A stretch of DNA of 64,000 nucleotides from Furfurilactobacillus milii (GTDB taxonomy: Bacteria > Bacillota > Bacilli > Lactobacillales > Lactobacillaceae): contig NZ_JAIWJF010000003.1 of NCBI RefSeq assembly GCF_021654115.1, forward strand, positions 240,977-304,976, in the 5' to 3' direction. Positions within the stretch are counted from its first letter, which is position 1; each line of letters opens with the position of its first letter. Both the position numbers and the translations under genes were made by a program. The notes beneath the pieces were generated by a model. It ran no database searches. It had not been told where the DNA came from and saw nothing but the letters and a program-made list of their open reading frames with translations. Shown here piece after piece: positions 38,036-47,702 of the stretch.

Positions 38036-38869
38036 TTATGCCTGAATCTGTTGCTGTAGTTCTTGATAATACCGCAAACTTTGTGGCGTCAATCGTAACG
38101 CCTGTGCGAGCGTTTGATTGTCGTCATGACGGTGGCGTTGCAGATATACAATAATAAAGGCTTGGTGTAACGCACGCGGCGAAAGTGAGAATCCCAGGCG
38201 TTCTTCATCAGCGTCCAAGTACTTATGTAGCGCGGGTAAAGTCAGCTGGGGGTGTTCTAGGTCGAGGCGTTGTTTTAAAAATAGATCCTGTGATTGCTGC
38301 CTTGTTTGCAATGGCGCAATAAAGCGCTGGTAGGCACGAATAAATTGCCGCTCAAACGGTTTCCATTGTAATGTGGCGAATGTTTTGTAAAAACCTGGTT
38401 GTAAAAATTCAGCAGCTGTAAATCCCTGATTAATGAGTAACAAACTGAGTCGTGTGTAAAAGCTCAATTGACCGTCTTCGACGATTTCGCCAAGTTCATC
38501 CAGCCACTTGACCGTCACCTTGGTAGGCTTTGCCAATGTTTTGCCGTGCATCGTTAAAGTTGGCAATTCTTGCATGAGGTGATGTCCAAAAGCCCATTTA
38601 AAGTAATTATTTAGGTGAGACAGCAACTTGTTGTAGGTGTTGGGATTAATGGTGTGGTGTGCTAGGCGATAGCTCAAATAATCTTGAACATCGTGTTCGA
38701 AGATATTGGTTAATTTCGGTGCTGTCGCAAAGCCAGGATTATTTTGCATCAAGTAATCAAAAAGGGCTCGTAAATCCCCGTGATACTGATTGATAGTTGC
38801 TAATGCTAAACCACTTTGCTTTAAATGAGCTTCAAATTCTGTTTGGTACGGATACACTTGATTAGTCAT
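38036..38869 (-). CDS. Degenerate Xer-type tyrosine recombinase
   Basis: This 277-aa protein has a well-formed N-terminal SAM-like core-binding domain (YQTEFEAHLKQSGLALATINQYHGDLRALFDYL). Its C-terminal half follows the recombinase fold but lacks the catalytic residues. The G-M-R-x-x-E segment reads INQGFTAAEFL with Thr151 in place of Arg. HxLRH reads SPRALHQAF, and LGH reads LRL, while Tyr267 and Tyr268 remain near the usual nucleophile position. The frame is intact, so it may be a conserved non-catalytic DNA-binding protein and not a decaying pseudogene. Confidence 0.72.
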   Translation of the reverse strand: MTNQVYPYQTEFEAHLKQSGLALATINQYHGDLRALFDYLMQNNPGFATAPKLTNIFEHDVQDYLSYRLAHHTINPNTYNKLLSHLNNYFKWAFGHHLMQELPTLTMHGKTLAKPTKVTVKWLDELGEIVEDGQLSFYTRLSLLLINQGFTAAEFLQPGFYKTFATLQWKPFERQFIRAYQRFIAPLQTRQQSQDLFLKQRLDLEHPQLTLPALHKYLDADEERLGFSLSPRALHQAFIIVYLQRHRHDDNQTLAQALRLTPQSLRYYQELQQQIQA

Positions 38870-38900
38870 AAATGTCCTTTAAATACATGAGAATTGAAAT

Positions 38901-39776
38901 TTAGAAAAGTGAACGGCGTTTGACCACTTTATATGAGAAGCCTTCACCGATGTTTTGTTGCACAGGTAAGATTGACATAAAGGCATGATCGTCAATCCGT
39001 TCTACAATTCGTCGCATTGTCTGGACCTCTCGCGGACTGATGACACAATAGAGCATCTTTCGTGGCGTATTCGTAAAGCCACCCTCGGCATCCAGATAAG
39101 TCACACCACGTTGGAGTTCAGCGATGATGGCTGCTGCAATTTCCTCATTTTTGTCGCTCATAATCATAATGGCGCGAGCTGCATAGGCGCCAGATTGGGT
39201 GAAATTAACAATTTGGGTGAACACAAACGAGCACAATAACGTGTACATCATGTGCACAACGTCAATGTAGACCAATGACGCTGATAACACCACGACATCC
39301 TGAATCAGAAGGCTGCGTCCCATCGGCACGCCACTTTGTTTTTCAAAAATGCGGGCAATGATGTCGGTACCACCCAGTGTGCCACCGGAACGATAAACTA
39401 GACCACAGCCGAAGCCGCCCATAATACCGGCCAAGGCACCGGCTATGAACAGGTCATGGTGAATATTGATGGCAATGGGCATTCGTTGCCACACCCACAG
39501 CCATACAGATAGCATGGAAATGCCGAAAACGGTGTATACAAACGAACGTCGACCCAATAAACGCCAGCCAATCAATAACAATGGCACGTTGATGGCAAAC
39601 GTAGTGTAAGCAGGATTCAAATTAAATAATGCCCGTAATATTAATGAAATTCCGGCAACACCACCGTCAGCTAGCCTATTCACAATGTTAACGTAAACTA
39701 ACCCAAAAGCGTATAGTGCTGCGCCCAGTGCAATAAATATGAAGTCGCGTAACCGCATCGTTTCATCTTGTCTCAT
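38901..39776 (-). CDS. YitT family membrane protein (DUF2179), second paralogue
   Basis: This 291-aa protein has five or so membrane helices, then a soluble DUF2179 domain (about residues 205-285, starting MIMSDKNEEIAAAI). It contains the family segment GCGLVYRSGGTLGGTDIIARIFEKQSG. It is the same length as the gene at 51-926 but clearly diverged. ATG 39776 is preceded by GGGGG, and a TTG four codons earlier is an alternative. It is probably cotranscribed with the Xer-like gene 31 nt downstream. Confidence 0.88.
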   Translation of the reverse strand: MRQDETMRLRDFIFIALGAALYAFGLVYVNIVNRLADGGVAGISLILRALFNLNPAYTTFAINVPLLLIGWRLLGRRSFVYTVFGISMLSVWLWVWQRMPIAINIHHDLFIAGALAGIMGGFGCGLVYRSGGTLGGTDIIARIFEKQSGVPMGRSLLIQDVVVLSASLVYIDVVHMMYTLLCSFVFTQIVNFTQSGAYAARAIMIMSDKNEEIAAAIIAELQRGVTYLDAEGGFTNTPRKMLYCVISPREVQTMRRIVERIDDHAFMSILPVQQNIGEGFSYKVVKRRSLF

Positions 39777-39909
39777 TATGGCCCCCAATGATCCGTGAAT
39801 ATTTTACTATCACTAAAGATAGCAGACCAATTGAAGTTTAGCCATAGTGTATCAACGCCATATTTCTGCTAGAATGGGTGATAAATAGTTAATGAGGGGA
39901 TGGCTTAAC

Positions 39910-41145
39910 ATGCGTTTAGCACAATTGCCGCGAGAATTTGTGGGTGCACAACCCATTTTGACAACGCTCGAAGCCGCTGGTTATGAAGCCTACTTTGTGG
40001 GTGGCTCAGTGAGAGACACAATTTTAGGCAAACCAATTCACGATGTGGACATTGCCACTAGTGCGTACCCAGAAGAAGTAAAGGCGTTATTCAAACGGAC
40101 GGTAGATACCGGTATCGAACACGGCACCGTCATGATTCTAGATCATGGGACTGGCTATGAAACAACAACCTTCCGGACAGAATCTGGTTACCAAGATTAT
40201 CGTCGGCCAGATAAAGTGACATTTGTTCGCCACTTGGAAGATGACCTTAAACGCCGCGATTTCACGATTAATGCGCTGGCTCTGCGTCAAGATGGTGAAG
40301 TTATTGATTTGTTCGACGGATTAAGTGACCTGAAAGCTGGCATTATCCGTGCTGTTGGTGATCCGGAAGCACGTTTTGGTGAAGATGCACTACGCATGAT
40401 GCGCGCCGTTCGTTTTGCTAGTCAATTGAACTTTAAGATTGAAGATAAAACGTTGGCAGCTATTCACACGCACGCACATTTATTGAGTCAAATTGCGGTT
40501 GAACGGATTCATGATGAGTTTGTGCGGATGATGCTAGGGAAAGCAGCATATCGTGGCCTGTCTATGATGATTCAAACGACGTTGGCAGACTATTGTCCTG
40601 GTTTGGTGGGGCATACAATCGATTTGTCCACGATTGCGACGGTACCGGCATTAGCACCTAAAGATGAAGTTGAAGTTTGGGCGATGGTGGCATTTCATTT
40701 AGGGCTGTCATATCCAGACACGGTGGAGTTTTTGCAAGCATGGAAGACAGCCAATCATATCATCAAGGCGGCCAATCAGGCGCTTCATTTGGCATATGCA
40801 CAGCAGTATCATGGTGTTACCAAACAATTGCTATTTGCGATGACGCCAGACACGATCGCTGCAGGCACCAATGTTGCCCGTATGAGTGGCTATGGTCCAG
40901 ATGATCCAAACGAGTGGCTGCGCGTTTATAATGAGCTACCAATCAAGGATTCGCATGACCTTGCGCTGAGTGGCGCTGACTTAATCAAAAAAGCCGGTTT
41001 AACGCCTGGTCCTGCAGTTGGTGAAACGCTGCAAAAAGTTCAAAATGCCGTTATTGATGGTGAACTTAATAATGAGGCCGCAGAATTGTTGAAATATGTT
41101 CAGGATAAGATCCTGGCAAAAAATGACACCTCAACGAAAAAATGA
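39910..41145 (+). CDS. cca: CCA-adding tRNA nucleotidyltransferase
   Basis: This 411-aa class II enzyme adds or repairs the CCA end of tRNA. The nucleotidyltransferase motif is YFVGGSVRDTILGKPIHDVDIATSA, followed by ETTTFRTESGYQDYRRPDKVTFV, DLKRRDFTINALAL and the RFGEDALRMMRAVRFASQL neck, all typical of the bacterial type. GAGGGG (39894-39899) supports ATG 39910. An ATG at 39892 has no binding site. Confidence 0.96.
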   Translation: MRLAQLPREFVGAQPILTTLEAAGYEAYFVGGSVRDTILGKPIHDVDIATSAYPEEVKALFKRTVDTGIEHGTVMILDHGTGYETTTFRTESGYQDYRRPDKVTFVRHLEDDLKRRDFTINALALRQDGEVIDLFDGLSDLKAGIIRAVGDPEARFGEDALRMMRAVRFASQLNFKIEDKTLAAIHTHAHLLSQIAVERIHDEFVRMMLGKAAYRGLSMMIQTTLADYCPGLVGHTIDLSTIATVPALAPKDEVEVWAMVAFHLGLSYPDTVEFLQAWKTANHIIKAANQALHLAYAQQYHGVTKQLLFAMTPDTIAAGTNVARMSGYGPDDPNEWLRVYNELPIKDSHDLALSGADLIKKAGLTPGPAVGETLQKVQNAVIDGELNNEAAELLKYVQDKILAKNDTSTKK

Positions 41146-41208
41146 GATTGCATCTGGCGCAAGTGGCCAGTGACAACTGTTAGAGATAGGACGGACAAAA
41201 AATAAATC

Positions 41209-43125
41209 ATGCAGACATTACGAGCAGAGGCATTAACGAGTGTCTACGGTGAAAAAACACTTTTTGATAAAATTTCCTTTTTGATTGGTGAAAATGACCG
41301 GATTGGCCTGATTGGCACAAATGGTAGTGGCAAAACATCTCTTTTAAATACGATTGCTGGTGTTGACCCGCAGGACTCTGGCACAATTGAAACACCAAAT
41401 GATTACCGGATCAGTTATCTCCGGCAGATTCCTGACTTGGATGATTCGTTATCCGTTATGGAAGCGGTGTTCGCCGGTGCACAGCCGGTATTTGCCACCA
41501 TTCGTGAATATGAGCAAGCGTTGGCCAAATACAGTTTGCACCCGGAAGATGAAAAGGCGTTAGCTCGTTACACTCGGGCTGAAGCGAAAATGAATCAGGA
41601 AGATGCTTGGTTGGCCGAAAGTAACGTCAAAACCATTTTGACGCAATTGCATATTACCGACCTGGATCAACAGGTTAAAACATTGTCTGGTGGTCAGCGT
41701 AAACGGGTAGGTTTAGCGCAGGTGCTGATTCAAGCGCCGGATTTGTTGTTGCTGGATGAACCTACGAACCACTTGGATTTTGATTCCATTGACTGGCTGG
41801 AAAAGTACTTGGCCAGTTATCGTGGTGCTGTTCTTGTCGTGACACATGACCGTTACTTTTTAGATGCCGTGGCAACGCGGATTTTTGAACTATCGTTTGG
41901 ACAGCTTTACGAATATCAAGGTAATTATCAGGCGTTTGTTGGGCAGAAAGCGGAACGCGTTGAGCATGAAGTGGAGGCCGACCGCAAACAGTCGCAGCTC
42001 TATAAAAAAGAGCTCGCATGGATGCGCACATCCCCGCAAGCCCGTAGTACAAAACAACAGGCGCGGGTGAATCACTTCAATGACTTGAAGGATAATCTCA
42101 ATACCTTGCAGGTTGACCAGGATGTTGACATTAGCCTAGGTCAGCAACGGTTGGGTAAGAAAGTGATCATTGCCAAACACGTTAATTTGCAACTCGGCGA
42201 TCATAAACTATTGAATGACTTCAACTTATTGATTCAAGCAGGTGATCGGATTGGGATTACCGGGGTTAATGGGGCCGGCAAGACTAGTTTGCTAAACGTG
42301 TTGGCACAACGTTTGCCGGTTGATAGTGGCACGGTTACGATCGGCGAGACCGTCAAACTTGCCTACTACACACAGCAAACTGAGCCAATTCCAGGTGATA
42401 AACGAGTCATCAGCTACCTGAACGAAGTAGCGGAGACTGTGACCGATAAAGATGGTAATGAGATTAGCACGACTAACCTGTTGGAGCAGTTCCTGTTTCC
42501 ACGGTTTATGCATGGTACGTTAATCCGTAAATTGTCCGGTGGTGAAAAACGTCGACTGTACCTGTTGAAGTTACTAATGGAACAGCCAAACGTACTCTTC
42601 CTAGATGAACCGACCAATGACCTGGATATTGGAACGTTGACTGTCCTTGAAGATTACCTCAGCAAATTTGCTGGCACCGTTATCACGGTCTCACATGATC
42701 GTTACTTCTTGGATAAGGTTGCTGACCAGTTACTTGTGTTTGATGGGCATGGCAAAATTGATCATTTTATTGGTCAATTTAGTGATTACCTGCAACAGCA
42801 GGCACAGTCTGAGGCACGTCAACATGAAGAAAAGACATCAATAAGTGAGTCATCTACTAAACAAGATGAAACTGCCGTGACCGATGAACCCCAAACGAAG
42901 ACTAAACATAAGTTAACGTATGCGGAACAAAAAGAATGGGATGGCATCGAAGGTAAAATCGATGATCTTGAACAACAAAAATCAGCAATTAGTACTCAGA
43001 TGAATGAGAACGGCGCCGACTATGGTAAATTGGCCGATTTGCAAAAACAGTTTGAAGAGACTGATTCGGAACTGACCAAAGCCATGGAACGCTGGGATTA
43101 TTTAAGTCAGTTTGTTTCTGAATAA
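41209..43125 (+). CDS. ABC-F family ATPase (Uup-like)
   Basis: This 638-aa soluble protein has two ABC domains and no membrane part. Walker A1 is GTNGSGKTS with LSGGQRKRVGLAQ and LLLDEPTNHLD. Walker A2 is GVNGAGKTS with LSGGEKRRLYLLK and LFLDEPTNDLD. The linker between them (ELAWMRTSPQARSTKQQARVNHF) is the ABC-F interdomain arm. The last 70 residues form an acidic coiled coil as in Uup. ABC-F proteins act on the ribosome, and some give antibiotic protection. The length and coiled coil favour a housekeeping Uup-type role. Confidence 0.9.
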   Translation: MQTLRAEALTSVYGEKTLFDKISFLIGENDRIGLIGTNGSGKTSLLNTIAGVDPQDSGTIETPNDYRISYLRQIPDLDDSLSVMEAVFAGAQPVFATIREYEQALAKYSLHPEDEKALARYTRAEAKMNQEDAWLAESNVKTILTQLHITDLDQQVKTLSGGQRKRVGLAQVLIQAPDLLLLDEPTNHLDFDSIDWLEKYLASYRGAVLVVTHDRYFLDAVATRIFELSFGQLYEYQGNYQAFVGQKAERVEHEVEADRKQSQLYKKELAWMRTSPQARSTKQQARVNHFNDLKDNLNTLQVDQDVDISLGQQRLGKKVIIAKHVNLQLGDHKLLNDFNLLIQAGDRIGITGVNGAGKTSLLNVLAQRLPVDSGTVTIGETVKLAYYTQQTEPIPGDKRVISYLNEVAETVTDKDGNEISTTNLLEQFLFPRFMHGTLIRKLSGGEKRRLYLLKLLMEQPNVLFLDEPTNDLDIGTLTVLEDYLSKFAGTVITVSHDRYFLDKVADQLLVFDGHGKIDHFIGQFSDYLQQQAQSEARQHEEKTSISESSTKQDETAVTDEPQTKTKHKLTYAEQKEWDGIEGKIDDLEQQKSAISTQMNENGADYGKLADLQKQFEETDSELTKAMERWDYLSQFVSE

Positions 43126-43188
43126 AAATGCTTTATTTGAACTATCATGACGTTAACGCTTAGGCATCAGGTGAAAGGAAGCAAAGAT

Positions 43189-44139
43189 ATGCTGGAAGAC
43201 GCGTATTTACAGTTGGAACGATACGTTTATGAACACGGCACCGTTAAGTCAGATCGGACCGGTACTGGGACCAAGTCAACGTTCGGTTACCAAATGCGGT
43301 TTGATTTAAGCGAGGGTTTTCCGTTATTGACCACTAAAAAGGTGCCGTTTGGACTCATAAAAAGTGAGCTACTCTGGTTCTTGCATGGCGATACTAACAT
43401 TCGGTTCTTGCTCGAACACAAGAATCATATTTGGGACGAATGGGCCTTTCAACGCTATATTGACAGTGCGGATTACAAGGGACCTGACATGACCGATTTT
43501 GGTCGCCGCAGCTTAGTCGATCCAGAATTTAATGAACGTTATCAAACAGAAAAAAAGCATTTTGACGATCAGATCTTGCATGATGATACGTTTGCTGAAC
43601 AATATGGTGAGCTCGGTCTGGTGTACGGTGCACAATGGCGCAAGTGGAAGACATCCACGGGTGAAACAATTGACCAACTAGGAAATGTCATCAATATGAT
43701 CAAACAGCATCCAGATTCACGGCGGTTGATTGTGTCGGCATGGAATCCAGAAGATGTGCCTACCATGGCCTTACCACCGTGTCATACACTGTTTCAATTC
43801 TATGTTGCAGATGGCAAGTTGTCCTGTCAGTTGTATCAACGTTCCGGTGATATCTTTTTAGGCGTGCCGTTTAACATTGCCAGTTACGCTTTGTTAACCT
43901 CGATGATCGCGAAAGAATGTCACTTACAAGTGGGTGAGTTCGTTCATACGCTTGGGGATGCGCACATTTATCTCAATCATTTGGACCAGGTTAAGGAACA
44001 GCTGTCCCGGACACCGCGAAAAGCCCCAACATTATGGCTCAATGATGAAAAAGACAGTATCTTTGATTACGACATGCATGACATTAAGGTTAAGGATTAC
44101 GATCCATTGCCAGCAATTAAGGCCCCCGTTGCCGTTTAG
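43189..44139 (+). CDS. thyA: Thymidylate synthase
   Basis: This 316-aa enzyme converts dUMP and methylenetetrahydrofolate to dTMP and dihydrofolate. Catalytic Cys198 stands in ALPPCHT. The [18 protein letters not shown] and [14 protein letters not shown] blocks are intact. The insertion of about 50 residues near 90-140 is the one known from the L. casei enzyme, which has the same length and Cys number. AAAGGAAG sets ATG 43189. dfrA follows after 36 nt. Confidence 0.97.
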   Translation: MLEDAYLQLERYVYEHGTVKSDRTGTGTKSTFGYQMRFDLSEGFPLLTTKKVPFGLIKSELLWFLHGDTNIRFLLEHKNHIWDEWAFQRYIDSADYKGPDMTDFGRRSLVDPEFNERYQTEKKHFDDQILHDDTFAEQYGELGLVYGAQWRKWKTSTGETIDQLGNVINMIKQHPDSRRLIVSAWNPEDVPTMALPPCHTLFQFYVADGKLSCQLYQRSGDIFLGVPFNIASYALLTSMIAKECHLQVGEFVHTLGDAHIYLNHLDQVKEQLSRTPRKAPTLWLNDEKDSIFDYDMHDIKVKDYDPLPAIKAPVAV

Positions 44140-44175
44140 ATGCATGACTAACTTTTGACAGGAAGTGACTGTGTT

Positions 44176-44670
44176 TTGCTTACATTAATTTGGGCTGAAG
44201 ATCAGCATCATCTAATTGGTCGAAACGGCCAGTTACCGTGGCATTTACCGGCCGATGTCCGTTACTTTCGTCAACAGACGACGGGCAACGCGGTAATTAT
44301 GGGCAAACGGACGTTTGAGTCGTTAAGCAAGCCGTTGCCAAACCGAAAGAACCTTGTGTTGTCGTCAACTTTATCTGAGCAGCCGGGAATTTTGTTGTTT
44401 CCCATTTTGGCTGAATTGGCTAATTGGATCACGCATCATCCAGATGATCAGCTGTTTGTGATTGGCGGTGTTCGTTTATATAAAGAGCTGATGCCAATGG
44501 CCGATCGGTTGCTAGTTACAAAAATTGACGCGACGTTTGACGGTGATACTTATATGCCAGCGGTCAACTTAGATGATTGGACACTACAATCCGCTGAGAA
44601 GCATGCAGCTGACGATAAGAATCGGTGGCCGTACGCGTTTTTAACGTATGTTCGTCGTCCACATGCGTAA
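44176..44670 (+). CDS. dfrA: Dihydrofolate reductase
   Basis: This 164-aa enzyme regenerates tetrahydrofolate from the dihydrofolate made by ThyA. Conserved parts are LIWAEDQHHLIGRNGQLPWHLPADVRYF with catalytic Asp27, NAVIMGKRTFESL, the NADPH-binding GNA/MGKRT and VIGGVRLYKEL segments, and TKIDATFDGDTYMP. TTG 44176 is chosen. AGGAAGTGA lies 8 nt upstream, and the resulting N-terminus M-L-T-L-I-W-A-E-D matches the family. A TTG at 44155 would add seven unmatched residues. Confidence 0.93.
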   Translation: MLTLIWAEDQHHLIGRNGQLPWHLPADVRYFRQQTTGNAVIMGKRTFESLSKPLPNRKNLVLSSTLSEQPGILLFPILAELANWITHHPDDQLFVIGGVRLYKELMPMADRLLVTKIDATFDGDTYMPAVNLDDWTLQSAEKHAADDKNRWPYAFLTYVRRPHA

Positions 44671-44675
44671 CTAAA

Positions 44676-44736
44676 TAAAAATGCTATGTAAGCGTCACAC
44701 ATCTAATTGATGGTGAATCTTACATAGCATTTTTTG
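44676..44736. terminator. Bidirectional terminator between dfrA and the hemolysin III gene
   Basis: AAAAATGCTATGTAAG pairs with CTTACATAGCATTTTT and an inner TCAC/GTGA, with T-runs at both outer ends. Confidence 0.9.
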
Positions 44737-44745
44737 TCGGCGTAC

Positions 44746-45387
44746 TTAAGCGTAAAACAAGACTGAGAAATACATGAGGGCTGAACCAAACATAACAAAT
44801 AGGTGCCAAATGACGTGACCAAACGGAATTTGTTTGAAACTGTAAATGATCGCACCAACTGTGAATGCCACACCACCGCCAACGAGCAACCAAAACCCAG
44901 TAAGCCCAAGGCCGTGATACAACTGGGGAAAGGCGAATAGACACATCCAACCCATGACGACGTAAATAACTGTAGAGACAATGTTGAACCGGCCTAACCA
45001 AATAGATTTATAGACGATGCCGGCAATCGCCATGACCCAGATAACGCTGAGAATGACCCATCCGCGAACGCCTTGAATAACCAACAGGCTATACGGCGTA
45101 TAAGTGCCTGCAATTAGCAAGTAAATGGCACTGTGGTCAAACACCTGAAAGACGTGTTTCGCCTTTGTAAACACGAGGGCGTGAAACAAGGTCGACGATA
45201 GATAGAATAAGATTAAAATACTGCCATAGATCGAAAACGTCACGACTCGCAAAGAAGAACCAGTGTGGACGGCGCGAATAATTAAGATCACCAGACCGGC
45301 AATGGCCAGTCCAAAGCCAATTCCGTGAGTGATCGCATTAAAAACTTCGTTGACGATGGTATACGTACGTGAATGCTGTTGTTGCAT
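44746..45387 (-). CDS. Hemolysin III family (PAQR/YqfA-like) membrane protein
   Basis: This 213-aa protein has seven predicted helices. The PAQR metal-site motifs are present: SSTLFHAL (His69), FDHSAIYLLIAGTYTP (Asp84, His85) and a C-terminal FGHVIWHLFV. The family includes hemolysin III and stress-linked membrane hydrolase-like proteins. The lactobacillar function is unknown, and haemolysis should not be assumed. Confidence 0.9.
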   Translation of the reverse strand: MQQQHSRTYTIVNEVFNAITHGIGFGLAIAGLVILIIRAVHTGSSLRVVTFSIYGSILILFYLSSTLFHALVFTKAKHVFQVFDHSAIYLLIAGTYTPYSLLVIQGVRGWVILSVIWVMAIAGIVYKSIWLGRFNIVSTVIYVVMGWMCLFAFPQLYHGLGLTGFWLLVGGGVAFTVGAIIYSFKQIPFGHVIWHLFVMFGSALMYFSVLFYA

Positions 45388-45488
45388 GTTAAAACTCCTA
45401 ACAGTTCGGTGGGTTTCCGTAGTTGTTTGCGAAAGTATAAAATCGGCAAAGAAACCCGCTGTTTTATGAAATTAGTGGCAAAGTTTGT

Positions 45489-45494
45489 TATACT
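45489..45494 (+). promoter_or_regulatory. -10 box of the DegV gene
   Basis: TATACT lies about 90 nt before degV. Downstream, CATGC (45512-45516) and GCATG (45528-45532) enclose CTACATTGTAG, a small inverted repeat that could be an operator or leader hairpin. Confidence 0.35.
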
Positions 45495-45583
45495 TGTAAC
45501 ACTTATTCATTCATGCTCTACATTGTAGCATGCTCATTCAAAACAGTGCAGAGTAGATTTTAGAAAGCGTGGGATTTCGAGCT

Positions 45584-46426
45584 ATGGCTAATGTAAAAAT
45601 TGTAACTGACTCATCAGCTGGTTTAACCGAGGATGAAATTAAAGAGCATCACATTAACATCGTCCCACTGTCAGTTATGATTGATGGTACCGTGTACGTG
45701 GAACGGGAAACCATCACCAATGAACAATTTATGGAAAAAATGATTGATGCAGATACGTTGCCTAAGACGAGTCAACCGCCTTTGGGAAAATTTGTCGACT
45801 TGTTTGACGAACTAGGTAAGGATGGCTCAGAAGTTGTTTGCATTACGATGATGGAATCAATTTCGGGAACTGTTGATGCTGCGCGTCAGGCGGCACAACT
45901 AACGTCGACACACGTTAAGGTTGTAGATTCGCAAACGACTGACCGTGGCTTGGCCTTCCAAGTGTTGGCTGCTGCTGAGGCTGCAGAAAACGGAGCTACC
46001 CCTGATGAAATTGTGGCTAAAACGATTGAAGTTCGTGACCACTCACGTCTGTTCATGGGTGTGATTAAACTGGATAATCTAGTTGCAGGTGGTCGTATTA
46101 GCCGTGCTGCTGGGTTGGTATCTAATTTGTTGAACATCAAAATTGGTTTAGAAGTGATTGATGGCAAGATTGAAGTTACCACAAAAGGTCGCGGCATGAA
46201 GACCATTACCAAGTTTTTGGACATGGCCTATGGAGAGATGCAGAAGGCTGGTCATATTGCTAGTATCGGTGTTTCTCATGCGGGTGCGCCAGAAACAGCT
46301 GAAAAAATTGCTAGTCACGTTCATGAGCTGTTTCCTAACGTACCAGTCGTTGTTCGACAAACGGTGCCGATCATTGCAACGCATGCAGGTCAAGGTGCCT
46401 TTGCATTAATGTATTACACAGATTAA
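45584..46426 (+). CDS. DegV family fatty-acid-binding protein (FakB-like)
   Basis: This 280-aa two-domain protein opens with VKIVTDSSAGLTEDEI and carries the lipid-pocket residues TSQPPLGKF and the VDSQTTDRGLAFQV and RISRAAGLVSNLLNIKIGL segments. DegV proteins bind fatty acids and present them to the kinase FakA for incorporation of exogenous lipid. ATG 45584 gives the usual N-terminus. GTG 45569 is an alternative. The binding site is weak for both. Confidence 0.9.
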   Translation: MANVKIVTDSSAGLTEDEIKEHHINIVPLSVMIDGTVYVERETITNEQFMEKMIDADTLPKTSQPPLGKFVDLFDELGKDGSEVVCITMMESISGTVDAARQAAQLTSTHVKVVDSQTTDRGLAFQVLAAAEAAENGATPDEIVAKTIEVRDHSRLFMGVIKLDNLVAGGRISRAAGLVSNLLNIKIGLEVIDGKIEVTTKGRGMKTITKFLDMAYGEMQKAGHIASIGVSHAGAPETAEKIASHVHELFPNVPVVVRQTVPIIATHAGQGAFALMYYTD

Positions 46427-46502
46427 ACAGCATCATCGAAATTATTAGTACTGTTTATCCAGGCCAGTTATTTCTTCTGGTCAACTAATTGTCAGTAAAA
46501 CG

Positions 46503-46556
46503 AGTTGGTTGAGCCTGATTCCCGGTGGTTTCGGAAATTAGCCCTCAACTTTTTTA
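46503..46556 (+). terminator. Intrinsic terminator after degV
   Basis: GGTTGAG near 46507-46513 pairs with CTCAAC (46544-46549) across an interrupted stem, followed by a seven-T run. Confidence 0.7.
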
Positions 46557-46619
46557 TTAGTTTGCAAACGTCAAAAAAATCAATTGATCATAAGATTGAC
46601 TGATAGAAAGGAGCGGTCA

Positions 46620-47660
46620 ATGAAATTTTTTAAATGGTGGATTAGAGCTTTGCTAGTTGTTGCCATTGTGGTGGCACTTGGGGCAACCTGGTGGCTTTAT
46701 CAAAGCAGCCATGAAATGCAACCGCAACGTCATACACAACCAAGTCAGTTAGCGCCTAACGTTACCAGAAAAGCATCTTCAAAAGACAGTTCGAGTAGCA
46801 AGGGTTCCGCTAACTCACATAAACAAACGACTAACAAATCAAAAAGTAAGACGTCTGCCAAGCGTAAAAAGGTAACCGTTGTGGCCCTCGGGGATTCTTT
46901 GACGCAGGGTGTCGGTGATCAAGCTAAGGATGGCGGCTATGTTGGTCAAATTAAAACGAAATTAACTGATAAAGATCAGTTAAACGTAACGACCCATAAC
47001 TACGGAAAAGCCGGTGATCGTTCTGATCAAATTTTAAAGCGACTAAATCAGTCGCCAGCGATGCAGAAACAGGTTGCTAATGCAGATGCCATTACGATGA
47101 CAGTCGGTGGTAACGACCTGATGCAAGGATTACAAACGGCTACTCTGTCTGGCAAATCCACGGTGACCCAGATGGATGCCGTTGTCGCAGCAACTCAACA
47201 GAAATATGCCACAAAGCTATTGAGTCTTCTGACGGCAGTTCGTAACTTAAATACAAACGCGCCAATCTTTTTATTCAGTATTTACAACCCGGTTTACGTT
47301 TATTTTGCCAACGTGGATCAACTAAATACTTATATCACCGGCTTTAACCAAGTCACAAAAGCAACGGCTAACAATATCAGTAAATTATATTTCATGAATA
47401 TTAACGAACGTCTTTCGTACGGTCAATATGATACTGTTGCAAAGCGATCTGCTTTGGCTGCCAAGGATGCTAAGGCAAATAATAACAATAGCTTTGACGG
47501 TCAAAATGTCGAAAAGGCGCTAGTCGGCGGTTCTACTGGTGAATTGAATGATTATTTATCGCCGGCAGATCATTTTCACCCAAACCATTTGGGATATTCA
47601 AAAATGACTGCCACGCTGTATAAGACGATGCAGGATCACCAGTCCTGGATGCCCAAATAA
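46620..47660 (+). CDS. Membrane-anchored SGNH/GDSL hydrolase (YpmR-like)
   Basis: This 346-aa protein has an N-terminal signal anchor (about residues 8-28) and a Ser/Lys-rich spacer, then an extracellular SGNH domain. Blocks are VALGDSLTQGVGD (catalytic Ser), the Gly in NYGKAGDRSDQI, VGGNDLMQ (Asn) and the C-terminal DHFHPNHLGY with Asp and His. All four catalytic blocks are intact. The substrate is unknown. With the next gene it repeats the ypmR-ypmS order of B. subtilis. AAAGGAG precedes ATG 46620. Confidence 0.9.
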   Translation: MKFFKWWIRALLVVAIVVALGATWWLYQSSHEMQPQRHTQPSQLAPNVTRKASSKDSSSSKGSANSHKQTTNKSKSKTSAKRKKVTVVALGDSLTQGVGDQAKDGGYVGQIKTKLTDKDQLNVTTHNYGKAGDRSDQILKRLNQSPAMQKQVANADAITMTVGGNDLMQGLQTATLSGKSTVTQMDAVVAATQQKYATKLLSLLTAVRNLNTNAPIFLFSIYNPVYVYFANVDQLNTYITGFNQVTKATANNISKLYFMNINERLSYGQYDTVAKRSALAAKDAKANNNNSFDGQNVEKALVGGSTGELNDYLSPADHFHPNHLGYSKMTATLYKTMQDHQSWMPK

Positions 47661-47702
47661 ATTTTTGCCATTTTCACCGCAACGGAGGTTCAATAAATCA
47701 GT

